From Bacteroidota bacterium (GTDB taxonomy: Bacteria; Bacteroidota; Bacteroidia; Bacteroidales; F082), in the NCBI GenBank assembly GCA_020444415.1, contig JAHLLA010000001.1, positions 62,001-126,000 of the forward strand: a stretch of 64,000 bases of DNA, written 5' to 3'. The translations under genes and the position numbers were made by a program. Shown here one piece after another: positions 8,023 to 16,944 of this stretch; position 1 is the first letter of the stretch; each line of letters starts with the position of its first letter. The notes under the pieces are model-generated. The model was not told where the DNA came from, ran no database searches, and worked only from the letters and a program-made list of their open reading frames with translations.

Positions 8023-9537
8023 TTAAGATTTTGCGAGAATTGATAATATCTCATCCACGTATGTTCGGTCATTAAATAGCCTGGGTACTTTATTCTGCCC
8101 ACCCAACTTATCTCTCATTTTCATCCATTTATAAAATGTATCGGGTGGCAGGCTTTTAACAATCGGAGGTTTAAGTACAAAATTGTGGTACCTCTTGGCT
8201 TCATAATCTGTATTCAACGATTTTAAGGCATTGTCAAATGCTTCGCTGAAAAACTCAAAATCGGCGGGAGGTTTTTCAAATTCGATAAGCCATTGGTGTG
8301 CCATATCATCTTTATCAAAATTGGGTGCTGCTGTGTATTCCGTTAAAATAGCACCCGTTTTTTTACAGGCAATCGATAGCGCACTATCTGCATTGTCGAT
8401 GATGAGTTCTTCGCCCACTAGGTTGATAAAGTTTTTGGTACGACCGGTAATCCTGATCGTATAAGGATCCGTGGAAGTAAAGGTTACCGTGTCGCCAATT
8501 TCATATCTCCAGAGACCGCCATTGGTAGTGATTATCAATGCATAATTTTTGCCGATCACCACCTCATGCAATTGCATCACCTTTGGTTCCTTTTTTCCCA
8601 ATTCATTTATAGGGATGAATTCATAAAAAATACCGTAATCCAGCATCAGCAGGAGGTCATCGCTATCCCTGCTGTTCTGTATACCAAAAAAGCCTTCCGA
8701 TGCATTGTATGTATTGAAATAGTGCATCTTGCCAGGCTCGATGATCTGGTTGTATTGCTCCCTGTATGGCTCAAAATTAACACCCCCATGGAAGAATACT
8801 TCCAGGTTAGGCCATACTTCATGCATATGACTTTTACCAGATTTTTTCAGTATCTTTTTGAGCAGAACAAGCATCCATGAAGGGACGCCAGATAAACTTG
8901 TTACATCATGGTCGATCGTTGATTCGGCCATCAATTCCAATTTACTTTCCCATTCGTCCATCAAAGCGATAGTTAAGGAAGGAGTGCGCTTGAACTGCGC
9001 CCAGAATGGCAGATTGTTCATGATAATAGCCGACAAATCACCTTCATAATAGGAAGCATTGCTAACTTCTTTGATATTCCCGCTGCCCCCCATGGCCAGG
9101 CCGTCACCATTAAATAAGTCTGCTTCCGGAAACTGGTTGAAATACATGGACAACATATCTTTTCCGCCTTTATAATGGCAATCGTTGAGTGCCGATTCAG
9201 TAACCGGTATGAATTTACTTTTTCCGGCGGTGGTGCCTGAAGATTTTGCAAACCATTTCACTTCTTCAGGCCAGAGCAGGTTCTGTTCGCCTTCTCTCAA
9301 CCGGTCAATAAAAGGTTTTAAATCTTCGTAGGTGCTAACCGGTACTCTTTCAGCAAATTTAGACACAGAGTTGATGCTTTCATAATCAAATTTTTTACCC
9401 CATTCTGTGTCTTTTGCTGTCTGAATTAGTTTTTTAAACCATTCTTCCTGCACTTCATGCGGGTACTTCATGAACAGGTCTATCTGGTGTATCCTTTTTT
9501 TTATAAGCCAATTAAGTGCTGATGCGATGATGGGCAT
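8023..9537 (-). CDS. GH3 auxin-responsive promoter family protein (acyl-adenylate/acyl-amido synthetase-like)
   Basis: A 504-residue member of the GH3 branch of the adenylate-forming enzymes. Seen here: 'FAKSSGTTAGKSKFIPVT' (P-loop equivalent), 'YNASEGFFGIQ', 'LWRYEIGDTVTF', and the C-terminal 'VLKPPIVKSLPPDTFYKWMK'. Plant GH3 enzymes conjugate amino acids to acyl acids. The role of the bacterial family is largely unknown, so no substrate is proposed. It starts at the ATG 132 bases from ispE, from which it diverges. Confidence 0.88.
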   Translation of the reverse strand: MPIIASALNWLIKKRIHQIDLFMKYPHEVQEEWFKKLIQTAKDTEWGKKFDYESINSVSKFAERVPVSTYEDLKPFIDRLREGEQNLLWPEEVKWFAKSSGTTAGKSKFIPVTESALNDCHYKGGKDMLSMYFNQFPEADLFNGDGLAMGGSGNIKEVSNASYYEGDLSAIIMNNLPFWAQFKRTPSLTIALMDEWESKLELMAESTIDHDVTSLSGVPSWMLVLLKKILKKSGKSHMHEVWPNLEVFFHGGVNFEPYREQYNQIIEPGKMHYFNTYNASEGFFGIQNSRDSDDLLLMLDYGIFYEFIPINELGKKEPKVMQLHEVVIGKNYALIITTNGGLWRYEIGDTVTFTSTDPYTIRITGRTKNFINLVGEELIIDNADSALSIACKKTGAILTEYTAAPNFDKDDMAHQWLIEFEKPPADFEFFSEAFDNALKSLNTDYEAKRYHNFVLKPPIVKSLPPDTFYKWMKMRDKLGGQNKVPRLFNDRTYVDEILSILAKS

Positions 9538-9616
9538 ATTCGTGTTTCGATCAAATAATAAGCCTTCAAAAATAAAAAGAAATGGGCTTCGACTTCTGTT
9601 TCTTTTATGAAATTAG

Positions 9617-9649
9617 TTTGTGCACAGCAAATACAATTTATTATTTTTG
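9617..9649 (+). promoter_or_regulatory. Putative Bacteroidota promoter for ispE
   Basis: TTTG at 9617-9620 and TATTTTTG at 9642-9649, with a 21-base spacer, resemble the -33/-7 consensus TTTG-N19-21-TAnnTTTG, about 20 bases upstream of the ATG. Confidence 0.5.
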
Positions 9650-9668
9650 ATCCTCATTAATTTTTCGA

Positions 9669-10478
9669 ATGATCATTTTTCCAAATGGCAAAATAAATCT
9701 GGGTTTATCCATCATTAATAAGCGGACCGACGGATTCCATAATATAGAATCATTCATCTATCCCGCACCTATTTATGACGCGATCGAATTCAAACCTTCA
9801 TTAAAATTTTCAATTGAAATTTCCGGAATATCTATTCCCGGTAACCTGGCAGATAACATTTTGTATAAAACCTGGAAATTGCTGCATGAGCATCATCAAA
9901 TTCCACCTGTTGAGATCAAACTACTGAAAGGTATTCCTTTGGGTTCAGGGCTGGGTGGTGGTTCATCGGATGCAGTTTTTCTTCTGAAAAGCCTGAACAC
10001 ATATTTTAAACTGGATATAACGAATGAAACAATGTTCAGATATGCTGCTTCGCTTGGAAGTGACTGCCCGTTTTTCTTGGGAAACTCCGCGGCTATCCTT
10101 AAAGGGCGTGGCGAAGTTGTAGAACCCGTAAACTTTAGTTTAAAAGGCATGCACCTGGTCATCGTTTGTCCTGATTTTCAAATTTCCACTCAGGAAGCCT
10201 TTAGAAATATTATTCCCGATAAAAAGCATTTCAAGATGGAAGACATTCTAAATAAACCTGTTGAGCAATGGCAGGACATCCTGGTTAATGACTTTGAAAA
10301 AACGGCTTTAAAAAAATATCCTTTATTACGAACTATTAAGAACACACTCATGGATAATGGGGCTGTTTATGCTTCTTTAACCGGAAGCGGCTCAACCATC
10401 TATGGTTTATTCAGACAATCAATCAATATAAAAAAATATTTTCCGGATGCTGTTGTCCGGGATGGAATCTTAAAATAA
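9669..10478 (+). CDS. ispE: 4-diphosphocytidyl-2-C-methyl-D-erythritol kinase
   Basis: GHMP kinase of the MEP isoprenoid pathway; phosphorylates CDP-ME to CDP-MEP. The 269-residue chain shows the N-terminal 'FPNGKINLGLSI' with the conserved Lys and Asn, the ATP-binding loop PLGSGLGGGSSDA at 90-102, 'SLGSDCPFFL', and the C-terminal 'ASLTGSGSTIYGLF'. It is followed four bases later by an SDR gene. The pathway supplies prenyl diphosphates for the UbiA enzyme and the menaquinone step found elsewhere in this window. Confidence 0.95.
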   Translation: MIIFPNGKINLGLSIINKRTDGFHNIESFIYPAPIYDAIEFKPSLKFSIEISGISIPGNLADNILYKTWKLLHEHHQIPPVEIKLLKGIPLGSGLGGGSSDAVFLLKSLNTYFKLDITNETMFRYAASLGSDCPFFLGNSAAILKGRGEVVEPVNFSLKGMHLVIVCPDFQISTQEAFRNIIPDKKHFKMEDILNKPVEQWQDILVNDFEKTALKKYPLLRTIKNTLMDNGAVYASLTGSGSTIYGLFRQSINIKKYFPDAVVRDGILK

Positions 10479-10482
10479 AATT

Positions 10483-11241
10483 ATGCAACACATTACTTTG
10501 ATAACAGGAGCAACGGCAGGCATCGGATTGGCCTGTGCACAGAGGTTTGCCAGAGAAGGCCACGACCTGATCATTACAGGCCGGAGGAAAGAAAGATTGG
10601 AAAAAATAGCGGCCGATCTGAGGCAGGAAACAGGCGTTCAGGTATGGCCCCTTAGTTTTGACATCACTTTGGTTAATGAAGTCAGGAATGCCATCGAATC
10701 ATTACCTCATGAGTGGAAAAAAATAGAGATTCTTGTAAATAATGCCGGACTCGCCGTTGGATTGAATACTGTTCAGGAAGGTGTTATTGATGATTGGGAA
10801 CGGATGATCGACACCAATATTAAGGGGTTATTATACATTTCAAGAGTTGTAACACCCATAATGATCGAACAGGGAAGCGGGCATGTAATCAACATTGGAT
10901 CCATCGCCGGTAAAGAAATATACCCTAATGGAAACGTGTATTGCGCTACCAAACATGCAGTTGATGCCCTTTCAAAAACCATGCGTATTGATTTGGTAAA
11001 ATATGGCATCAGGGTATCACAAATTGCGCCGGGAGCTGTAGAAACCGAATTCTCAAAAGTCAGGTTTAAAGGAGACACCGAAAGGGCAAAAAGTGTGTAT
11101 AAGGGCTATATTCCCTTGCATGCGGACGATGTAGCCGAAGTCACTTATTATGTTACTACTTTGCCAAAGCATGTCAATATCAACGATTTAGTTGTTATGC
11201 CGACGGCACAGGCAAGCGCCACCATTTTTAATAAAGAATAA
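10483..11241 (+). CDS. SDR family NAD(P)-dependent oxidoreductase
   Basis: A 252-residue classical short-chain dehydrogenase similar to the YdfG/serine (3-hydroxy acid) dehydrogenase branch. The cofactor motif TGATAGIG is at residues 8-15, the Arg pair in 'ITGRRKERL' favours NADPH, 'VNNAGLA' at 86-92, and the catalytic Ser140-Tyr153-Lys157 set in 'NIGSIAG' and 'YCATK'. Length is normal. It sits four bases after ispE, which suggests cotranscription but not a shared pathway. The natural substrate is unknown. It lies far from the polyketide-like cluster, so it should not be assumed to be that cluster's ketoreductase. Confidence 0.9.
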   Translation: MQHITLITGATAGIGLACAQRFAREGHDLIITGRRKERLEKIAADLRQETGVQVWPLSFDITLVNEVRNAIESLPHEWKKIEILVNNAGLAVGLNTVQEGVIDDWERMIDTNIKGLLYISRVVTPIMIEQGSGHVINIGSIAGKEIYPNGNVYCATKHAVDALSKTMRIDLVKYGIRVSQIAPGAVETEFSKVRFKGDTERAKSVYKGYIPLHADDVAEVTYYVTTLPKHVNINDLVVMPTAQASATIFNKE

Positions 11242-11243
11242 TG

Positions 11244-11251
11244 TAAATTTG
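11244..11251 (+). promoter_or_regulatory. Putative -7 element (TAAATTTG) for the acyl-CoA synthetase gene
   Basis: TAAATTTG matches TAnnTTTG and lies 28 bases before the ATG of the following gene, directly after the preceding stop codon. Confidence 0.45.
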
Positions 11252-11278
11252 CGCCAGCATTTTTAGCAGGAATAGTAA

Positions 11279-13051
11279 ATGGAAATAAAACGACTTTTTG
11301 ACCTGTTACCGAATTACGAAACATCTTTTAAGCCAAAAGATGATGTACTTGCAGGAAAAGTAAAAGGTGAATGGGTTAAATACGATATTAAAGCATATCG
11401 TGAGTTTGCAAATCATATCAGTTACGGGCTTCTAGCGCTCGGTATAAAAAAAGGCGATAAAATTGCCACCATTTCCAACAATCGGCCCGAATGGAACTTT
11501 ATTGATATGGGTATTATGCAGGCTGGTGCCATTCACGTGCCTATCTACCCAACGATCAGTGAAGACGACTACAAATATATTTTGAAGCATGCCGAAGTCA
11601 AATACGTATTTGTGTCGGGGAAAGAATTATTGCGGAAAATTGAACATATCCTACCAGAAATTGACAACATCATAGACTTGTATACTATTTCAAAGATTGA
11701 TGAGCACAAACATCTGGATGAACTGATTGAAGCTGGAAAGAAATCGAAGGACGTAGAACTTCTCGAAACAATTAAATCAGAAATTGATGAAAATGATGTA
11801 GCCTCGCTCATTTATACATCCGGCACTACCGGGTACCCAAAAGGCGTGATGCTGACCCATAAGAATATTCTGAGCAATGTGATTGCTTCTGACCCTATCT
11901 TTCCGGTAGATGAAACTTCGAAAGGCTTGAGCTACCTGCCTTTGTGCCATGTGTATGAAAGAATGGTGAATTATGTATTACAGATTAAAGGCGTGTCTAT
12001 CTATTATGCCGAAAGTATGGCCACTATAGTGGATAACATCCAGGAAGTGCAGCCACATATTATGACAACTGTACCACGGCTACTTGAAAAAGTGTACGAT
12101 AAGATACTTGCCAAAGGGCGAAAGCTGACAGGACTTAAAAAACAGATTTTTTTCTGGGCAGTGAATCTCGGTTTACGTTATGAATACGACAGGCCCGACC
12201 GTATTATTTACAACCTACAGCTTGCTATTGCCAACAAACTTGTGTTCAATAAATGGCGCGAAGCACTTGGTGGCAATATGAAGTCAATCGTTTCTGGAGG
12301 TGCTGCCTTGCAACCCAGGCTCGCGAGTATATATAACGCGGCCAACATTCCAACGGTGGAAGGTTATGGAATGACCGAATCTTCGCCCGTGATTGCAGTG
12401 AATACTTTTGAAAAAGGCAAACGGAAAATTGGGACGGTTGGTCCTCCCCTGTTCAATGTGGAAGTTAAAATATCTGAACGAGGTGAAATCCTTGTAAAAG
12501 GACCTAATGTGATGAAGGGCTATTACAAACAACCCGATTTGACCAAAGAAGCCATTATTGACGGTTGGCTGCATACCGGTGATGTAGGCATTCTTGATGA
12601 GGATGGCATGCTGAAAATTACCGGACGTGTAAAAGAAATCTTTAAAACATCAATGGGCAAGTATATTTCACCCGTATTGCTGGAAAATAAGATCAAAGAA
12701 TCACCTTTTATTGATCAGATCATGGTGATTGGTGAAAACCAGAAATTTGCAGCCGCCCTTGTAGTACCCGATTTTGAACATTTTCGAACCTGGTGTAAAA
12801 TCAAAGATATTCCTTACACCACCAATTCAGATATGATCCGGCATAAGGAATTCAGAAGCAGGATTAAAAAGGAGTTGGATTGTTTTAACAAACAATTCGG
12901 TGATACGGAACAGATTAAAAAGTTTGAATTGATTGATCATGAGTGGACGGTTGAGTCAGGTGAAATTACCGCCAATCTCAAATTGAAACGGCGAACCATA
13001 CATGAGAAATACAAGGACCTGATCAACGCGATCTATAACCTTAAGGAATAA
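11279..13051 (+). CDS. Long-chain acyl-CoA synthetase (AMP-dependent)
   Basis: A 590-residue adenylate-forming enzyme of the FadD15/long-chain group, which converts fatty acids, ATP and CoA to acyl-CoA. Motifs: P-loop 'LIYTSGTTGYPKGVMLTH' around residue 178, 'YLPLCHVYER', 'GGAALQPRLASIYNA', 'VEGYGMTESSPV', 'GWLHTGDVG' and 'GRVKEIFKTSMGKYISP' with the hinge and C-terminal Lys region. It is membrane-associated by family habit; no transmembrane helix stands out. Its end converges on lpxB with only seven bases between the stops. Confidence 0.94.
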   Translation: MEIKRLFDLLPNYETSFKPKDDVLAGKVKGEWVKYDIKAYREFANHISYGLLALGIKKGDKIATISNNRPEWNFIDMGIMQAGAIHVPIYPTISEDDYKYILKHAEVKYVFVSGKELLRKIEHILPEIDNIIDLYTISKIDEHKHLDELIEAGKKSKDVELLETIKSEIDENDVASLIYTSGTTGYPKGVMLTHKNILSNVIASDPIFPVDETSKGLSYLPLCHVYERMVNYVLQIKGVSIYYAESMATIVDNIQEVQPHIMTTVPRLLEKVYDKILAKGRKLTGLKKQIFFWAVNLGLRYEYDRPDRIIYNLQLAIANKLVFNKWREALGGNMKSIVSGGAALQPRLASIYNAANIPTVEGYGMTESSPVIAVNTFEKGKRKIGTVGPPLFNVEVKISERGEILVKGPNVMKGYYKQPDLTKEAIIDGWLHTGDVGILDEDGMLKITGRVKEIFKTSMGKYISPVLLENKIKESPFIDQIMVIGENQKFAAALVVPDFEHFRTWCKIKDIPYTTNSDMIRHKEFRSRIKKELDCFNKQFGDTEQIKKFELIDHEWTVESGEITANLKLKRRTIHEKYKDLINAIYNLKE

Positions 13052-13058
13052 GGCTTCT

Positions 13059-14174
13059 TTAATCTAATATTAGCTCTAAAATCAAAGCTGCCGCATGTTC
13101 AGAAGCACCTTCTTTGCCAAGCCTTTCCTTCAGTTCCTTATAGTCTAGCTGTAACTGATGCAATTTCTTTTTATTACGAACGATCAATTCCAGTTCATGC
13201 AACAGATTTTTTGTATTTAACTGACCCTGGATAAGTTCCTTCACAATTTCCCGCTCCATGATCAAATTGACCAATGAAATATACTTCACATCGATGATGT
13301 GCCTGGCAATGGCCACCGAAATAAAATTGCCTTTATAACAGACGACTTCCGGTACTTCCATCAAGGCAGTTTCGAGGGTGGCTGTACCTGATGTAACAAG
13401 GGCTGCCACGGCATGTTGCAGTAGACTATCAGTTTGATCCACTACCAGTTTAGCTGGTGAATTTCTCAGAATATCATGGTAAAATCTGATATTTATAGAA
13501 GACAAACCGGCAACAATAAACTGGTGATCAGGAAAATGATTGATGACTGTAAGCATACTTTTTAACATACTGTTAATTTCCTGCTTTCGGCTACCTGGTA
13601 ATAACGCGATTATAGGCTTGCTGTTCAACTTATTTTTTTCATGAAACTCCGACTTGCTGATCTTTTTTTGGTTCTTGATTTCATCTAATAGCGGGTGTCC
13701 GACAAAATCTACATCCACCCCGTATTTCTCGTAAAAGGCCTTTTCAAATGGCAGGATGACCAGCATTTTATCCACCACTCTTTTAATTTTATGAACGCGC
13801 GATTTCTTCCATGCCCACACCTGTGGCGAAACATAATACACCACTTTAATTCCCTGCTTATGTGCGAATTCTGCAATTCTCAGGTTAAACCCGGGGTAAT
13901 CTACCAGGACCAGTATATCAGGCCTGAATAACAGAATATCCTTTTTGCAAAATGATATATTATTGGAAATCGTCCGGATATTTAAAAGTACTTCAACAAA
14001 TCCCATGAATGCGAGATCGCGATAGTGTTTTACAATCTCCGCTCCCTGCGCTTCCATCCGGTCGCCGCCCCATGCCCTGAAAACTGATTCTTCATCCTTA
14101 TCTTTGATAGACCGGATGAGATTTGCCGCGTGCACATCTCCCGAAGCTTCGCCGGCTATGATGTAATACTTCAT
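13059..14174 (-). CDS. lpxB: Lipid-A-disaccharide synthase
   Basis: Joins UDP-2,3-diacylglucosamine and lipid X to form the lipid A disaccharide, at the inner membrane. The 371-residue GT19 protein starts 'MKYYIIAGEASGDVHAANLI' and has 'FMGFVEVL', 'DYPGFNLRIAEFAHKQGIKVVYYVSPQVWAWKKSR', 'LPFEKAFYEKYGVDVDFVGHPL' and 'LLPGSRKQEI', all typical. It is the distal gene of the DUF502-surE-small membrane protein-lpxB operon. Confidence 0.96.
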   Translation of the reverse strand: MKYYIIAGEASGDVHAANLIRSIKDKDEESVFRAWGGDRMEAQGAEIVKHYRDLAFMGFVEVLLNIRTISNNISFCKKDILLFRPDILVLVDYPGFNLRIAEFAHKQGIKVVYYVSPQVWAWKKSRVHKIKRVVDKMLVILPFEKAFYEKYGVDVDFVGHPLLDEIKNQKKISKSEFHEKNKLNSKPIIALLPGSRKQEINSMLKSMLTVINHFPDHQFIVAGLSSINIRFYHDILRNSPAKLVVDQTDSLLQHAVAALVTSGTATLETALMEVPEVVCYKGNFISVAIARHIIDVKYISLVNLIMEREIVKELIQGQLNTKNLLHELELIVRNKKKLHQLQLDYKELKERLGKEGASEHAAALILELILD

Positions 14175-14179
14175 TCGGC

Positions 14180-14473
14180 TCAGGCTTGATAAAACATAAA
14201 AAAATAAGAAAGGATATAAATTCCAGTGATGACCAGCACACCTATTCCTGATTTTTCAGCTTTGATATTCACCAGGTAATATCGAATGGGTACCACGTTG
14301 ATGGCGGCACTCAATAAATACAGATAATGTGTTTGCCGAGTCAGATGCACATAAAACAAACTGAATAGTAGCATATCAATCAACCACACTACCCCATAAA
14401 AAGCAAAAGGTAAAATCAGGCCGACTAATAAACCGGTGATATAATTGTCTTTTTTAAAAAAGGAAGGTATCAT
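14180..14473 (-). CDS. Small membrane protein of unknown function
   Basis: A 97-residue, strongly hydrophobic protein with about three transmembrane helices: residues 10-33, 40-60 and 75-95 approximately. I do not recognise a family. It fits exactly between surE and lpxB (five bases on each side) and is therefore almost certainly translated as part of that operon. Such a small protein often accompanies surE-lpxB in Bacteroidota. A role in envelope or lipid A assembly would be a guess from position only. Confidence 0.75.
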   Translation of the reverse strand: MIPSFFKKDNYITGLLVGLILPFAFYGVVWLIDMLLFSLFYVHLTRQTHYLYLLSAAINVVPIRYYLVNIKAEKSGIGVLVITGIYILSYFFMFYQA

Positions 14474-14478
14474 CCGAT

Positions 14479-15243
14479 TTATTCAAAATTTAATTTTTCT
14501 AAGTAATGGTGTGCAGTAAAATCTACATGCACCGGAACCACCGATATATAATTTTCTTCCAGCACTTTCTGATCTGTATCTTTATTCGGGTCGCCATTAA
14601 CAAATTCGCCCTTCATCCACAAATAATTTCTACCGTAAGGATCAAAACGTGAGTCGAAATCTTCCACCCATCGTGCCTTTGCCTGTTTACAAACTTTGAT
14701 GCCCTGAATGGGTTGATCTGAAATTTTAGGAATGTTGACATTCAAACCTATATCAGATGGCATTCCTTCTGATAAAACTTTTTTGGTGATCCTGAGAATG
14801 TATTCATCTACATGCGAAAAATCGGCTTCGTGACTGTAATCAAGTAACGAAAAACCGATTCCGGGGATGCCATCAATGGTACCTTCCAGCACTGCTCCCA
14901 TCGTACCTGAATAGATAATATTGATAGAAGCGTTGGAACCGTGGTTGATACCTGAAACCAGCAAGTCGGGTTGCCTTTCTAAAATCTGATGTTTACCCAG
15001 TTTCACATTGTCGCTGGGTGTTCCATTGGTAATATACTCCTTGTATCCCGGCTCTTCTTTTACCAGATTCATTCGCAAGGGTGTTTGAATGGTAACCGCA
15101 TGTGCCATGCCTGACATCACATGTTCCGAAGCAATCACAATTACATCACCCAGGGGCTTCATCAATGAGATTAGTTTTCGCAAACCGGGTGCACGAACAC
15201 CATCATCATTGGTAATAAGTATTAAAGGCTTTTTGTTTGTCAT
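14479..15243 (-). CDS. surE: 5'/3'-nucleotidase SurE
   Basis: Metal-dependent survival-protein phosphatase acting on nucleoside monophosphates. The 254-residue chain has the family metal-site motifs: 'ILITNDDGVRAPGL' with Asp13 and Asp14, 'IASEHVMSGMAHAVT' with the Ser, 'NGTPSDNVKLG', and 'LVSGINHGSNAS' with Asn. The gene begins nine bases after the DUF502 gene and is followed by the small membrane protein and lpxB. Confidence 0.95.
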   Translation of the reverse strand: MTNKKPLILITNDDGVRAPGLRKLISLMKPLGDVIVIASEHVMSGMAHAVTIQTPLRMNLVKEEPGYKEYITNGTPSDNVKLGKHQILERQPDLLVSGINHGSNASINIIYSGTMGAVLEGTIDGIPGIGFSLLDYSHEADFSHVDEYILRITKKVLSEGMPSDIGLNVNIPKISDQPIQGIKVCKQAKARWVEDFDSRFDPYGRNYLWMKGEFVNGDPNKDTDQKVLEENYISVVPVHVDFTAHHYLEKLNFE

Positions 15244-15251
15244 TAGTTTTT

Positions 15252-15839
15252 CTATTCAATATTTGTAACGCCGGCCGAGATAATAAATTTCATCACTTCC
15301 GTTGAAGATGCCTGTATGGGTTTCACATATTTTGAAGAAACAACAATCAAATTACCCGACCAGGCATAAGAGTGGGGCAAATATACCGCTACTTTTTCAT
15401 TTGAAATACCGATAACGGAAAGATCTTTATTGGTAATAAAACCAAGCTTTTCAATATTTGAAGCACTGTCGAGCTGCACCAAAACAGGCTCAGTAAAACG
15501 TTTTTTCTGCCCTACAAATGCAGAAACCAAGTCTTTAACAGCCGTATAAATGATTTTAATTAAAGGTGCCCGCGCCATCAGCTTATCAAAATAAGTTACA
15601 AGTGGTCGGAAGATGATGGTAGAACCTATGAACCCGATAAAAGTTATCAAAAGCAGCAAAATAAGCAATCCCAAACCAGGAATATGCATACCGAGGTATT
15701 TATCAATAAATCCCTGGAGCAAACCATCGATCAAATAAAAAAGTTCCAGAATTGCCCATATGGTAATTGCAATAGGTGCGAGAAATAATAATCCCTTGAA
15801 AAAATAATTGACAAAACCTTTTACCAGTTTACCGTTCAT
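15252..15839 (-). CDS. DUF502 family membrane protein
   Basis: A 195-residue protein with two N-terminal transmembrane helices (about residues 10-32 and 52-76) and a soluble C-terminal part. Family features: 'GLLFLAPIAITIWAIL', 'HIPGLGLLILLLLITFIGFIG', 'PLIKIIYTAVKDL', and 'KVAVYLPHSYAWSGNLIVV', where most DUF502 proteins have PTTPNPTSG. It opens the operon running through surE to lpxB. The function is not known, although DUF502 proteins are widespread in bacteria and plants. Confidence 0.88.
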   Translation of the reverse strand: MNGKLVKGFVNYFFKGLLFLAPIAITIWAILELFYLIDGLLQGFIDKYLGMHIPGLGLLILLLLITFIGFIGSTIIFRPLVTYFDKLMARAPLIKIIYTAVKDLVSAFVGQKKRFTEPVLVQLDSASNIEKLGFITNKDLSVIGISNEKVAVYLPHSYAWSGNLIVVSSKYVKPIQASSTEVMKFIISAGVTNIE

Positions 15840-15871
15840 AATATGTTATATTTATTGTTTTCACTGTGAGC

Positions 15872-15900
15872 CAAAAGTAATACAAGAATAATTATTACAA
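15872..15900 (-). promoter_or_regulatory. Putative promoter for the DUF502-surE-lpxB operon
   Basis: On the minus strand TTG (15900-15898) and TACTTTTG (15879-15872) are separated by 18 bases, a good fit to the Bacteroidota -33/-7 pattern. The -7 element is about 32 bases upstream of the DUF502 start. Confidence 0.55.
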
Positions 15901-15905
15901 TCATT

Positions 15906-16367
15906 TTACTTCAGGAACATTCTCTGATCGAATGTGAAAGGCTCCACCTTTGCAATTTGGATCATTTTAGCGTCTGGATGATCCGGGTTAATCAGATAAT
16001 TGCTGTCTCCCGGCACTACTGCTGATGGAGCTTTCATCACTACATGTATTCCTGCTTTGATAAATGCGTCTCCCAATTCTTGGGTTATACCCGAATGCGG
16101 AATCGCTTTCCATTCCGGCGCCAAATTTTGAGGTAAAATTTTAAAGATTTTTATATGGTCAGGTATTTCAATGGTGATCAAGTGGTAATCGTCAGGTAAA
16201 ATTCCTAAGGGCATATGAACTGCAATCTCAGCCGTACATAAAGCCCTCGATTCACTGGTATAAACCATTGAAACACCCCTGCTATTCCATCTTCCACCAG
16301 CTTTTTGAGCCCCTTTTCCAGACAGATCATGGCTATATACCGTTTTTGCCAACCGGTAAACAATCAT
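15906..16367 (-). CDS. RES-domain toxin (NAD+ phosphorylase type)
   Basis: A 153-residue RES protein, the toxin of RES-Xre modules. Characterised members deplete NAD+ by phosphorolysis. Visible hallmarks: 'YRLAKTVY' with the conserved Arg5, 'GGRWNSRGVSMVYTSESRALCTAEI' containing the Tyr and Glu, and 'NYLINPDHPDAKMI' with the late Ser/Asn region preceded by 'AVVPGDS'. Length is usual. Its start overlaps the antitoxin stop by four bases, the normal antitoxin-first order. The module sits alone among housekeeping genes, consistent with horizontal arrival. Confidence 0.92.
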   Translation of the reverse strand: MIVYRLAKTVYSHDLSGKGAQKAGGRWNSRGVSMVYTSESRALCTAEIAVHMPLGILPDDYHLITIEIPDHIKIFKILPQNLAPEWKAIPHSGITQELGDAFIKAGIHVVMKAPSAVVPGDSNYLINPDHPDAKMIQIAKVEPFTFDQRMFLK

Positions 16368-16795
16368 GCCAGAACGCCGTGTTCAATATGGGCTAACTCA
16401 TCTTTTATTAACTGTATTCCGAACGAACTATCTAAAAGTTTTTTCGGGCTAGCGCCCCCTAAAGCTGTATTATTAGCAGCCAACCATATATTGAATTTTT
16501 TCTGTTCACCGAAAACCTGGATGCCATATTTATTGAGCATCGCTATTTCGATGATTTTTTCAGATGTTACCGGATTGAATGTGCCTCTTTCCTTTTTATA
16601 TCGCTGCAACGACCGTTCTGACAAATGCAAGTAGGAAGACCATTCCCGGAGCGTGAATGGAATTTTCCTGGCAAGCTTTTCAAAAAATGAAAACTGGATG
16701 CCTTCCTTTATGGCATTGATCAGCATATATACACTCCTATCATCAAGCGAAGCATAGGCCACAATTGGTTCTTTAAGTTCTGATTTTTTTGCCAT
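16364..16795 (-). CDS. Xre/MbcA/ParS-type antitoxin (DUF2384 C-terminal domain)
   Basis: The 143-residue antitoxin partner of the RES toxin. The N-terminal half contains an Xre-like helix-turn-helix ('IPFTLREWSSYLHLSERSLQRYKKE'); the C-terminal half is the toxin-binding domain with 'NTALGGASPKKLLDSSFGIQLIKDELAHIEHG', the characteristic ALGG..P..LL..G....V...L..IE.G pattern. An upstream in-frame start (16882) would run through the palindromic operator and the promoter, so the ATG at 16795 is preferred. The protein probably represses its own operon through the operator just upstream. Confidence 0.92.
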   Translation of the reverse strand: MAKKSELKEPIVAYASLDDRSVYMLINAIKEGIQFSFFEKLARKIPFTLREWSSYLHLSERSLQRYKKERGTFNPVTSEKIIEIAMLNKYGIQVFGEQKKFNIWLAANNTALGGASPKKLLDSSFGIQLIKDELAHIEHGVLA

Positions 16796-16810
16796 ATCAA
16801 TTTGTTTCCA

Positions 16811-16853
16811 CAAAGATACGCATTTTTTCGTATTTATTACGACATTTGTCGTA
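16811..16853 (-). promoter_or_regulatory. Toxin-antitoxin promoter with palindromic operator
   Basis: On the minus strand, TATCTTTG (16818-16811) is a perfect TAnnTTTG -7 element. Just upstream is the perfect 7-base inverted repeat TACGACAttTGTCGTA (16838-16853). A third half-site TCGTA at 16828-16832 pairs with the TACGA of the first arm, giving three regularly placed half-sites in 26 bases. The overlap with the expected -33 region suggests autorepression by the antitoxin. Confidence 0.7.
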
Positions 16854-16944
16854 TTTCTTATAAAATTATTTGACAAATACATCCCAAGCCCCTTATTTCA
16901 GTATCATAAATTTGTAAATAAAAGTAGCGAAACCGTCTCAATAC

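Noticed and set aside
10483-11241. SDR as the ketoreductase of the pigment-like cluster
   Set aside because: It lies 14 kb away with ispE and resembles the YdfG-like 3-hydroxy acid dehydrogenases and not FabG.
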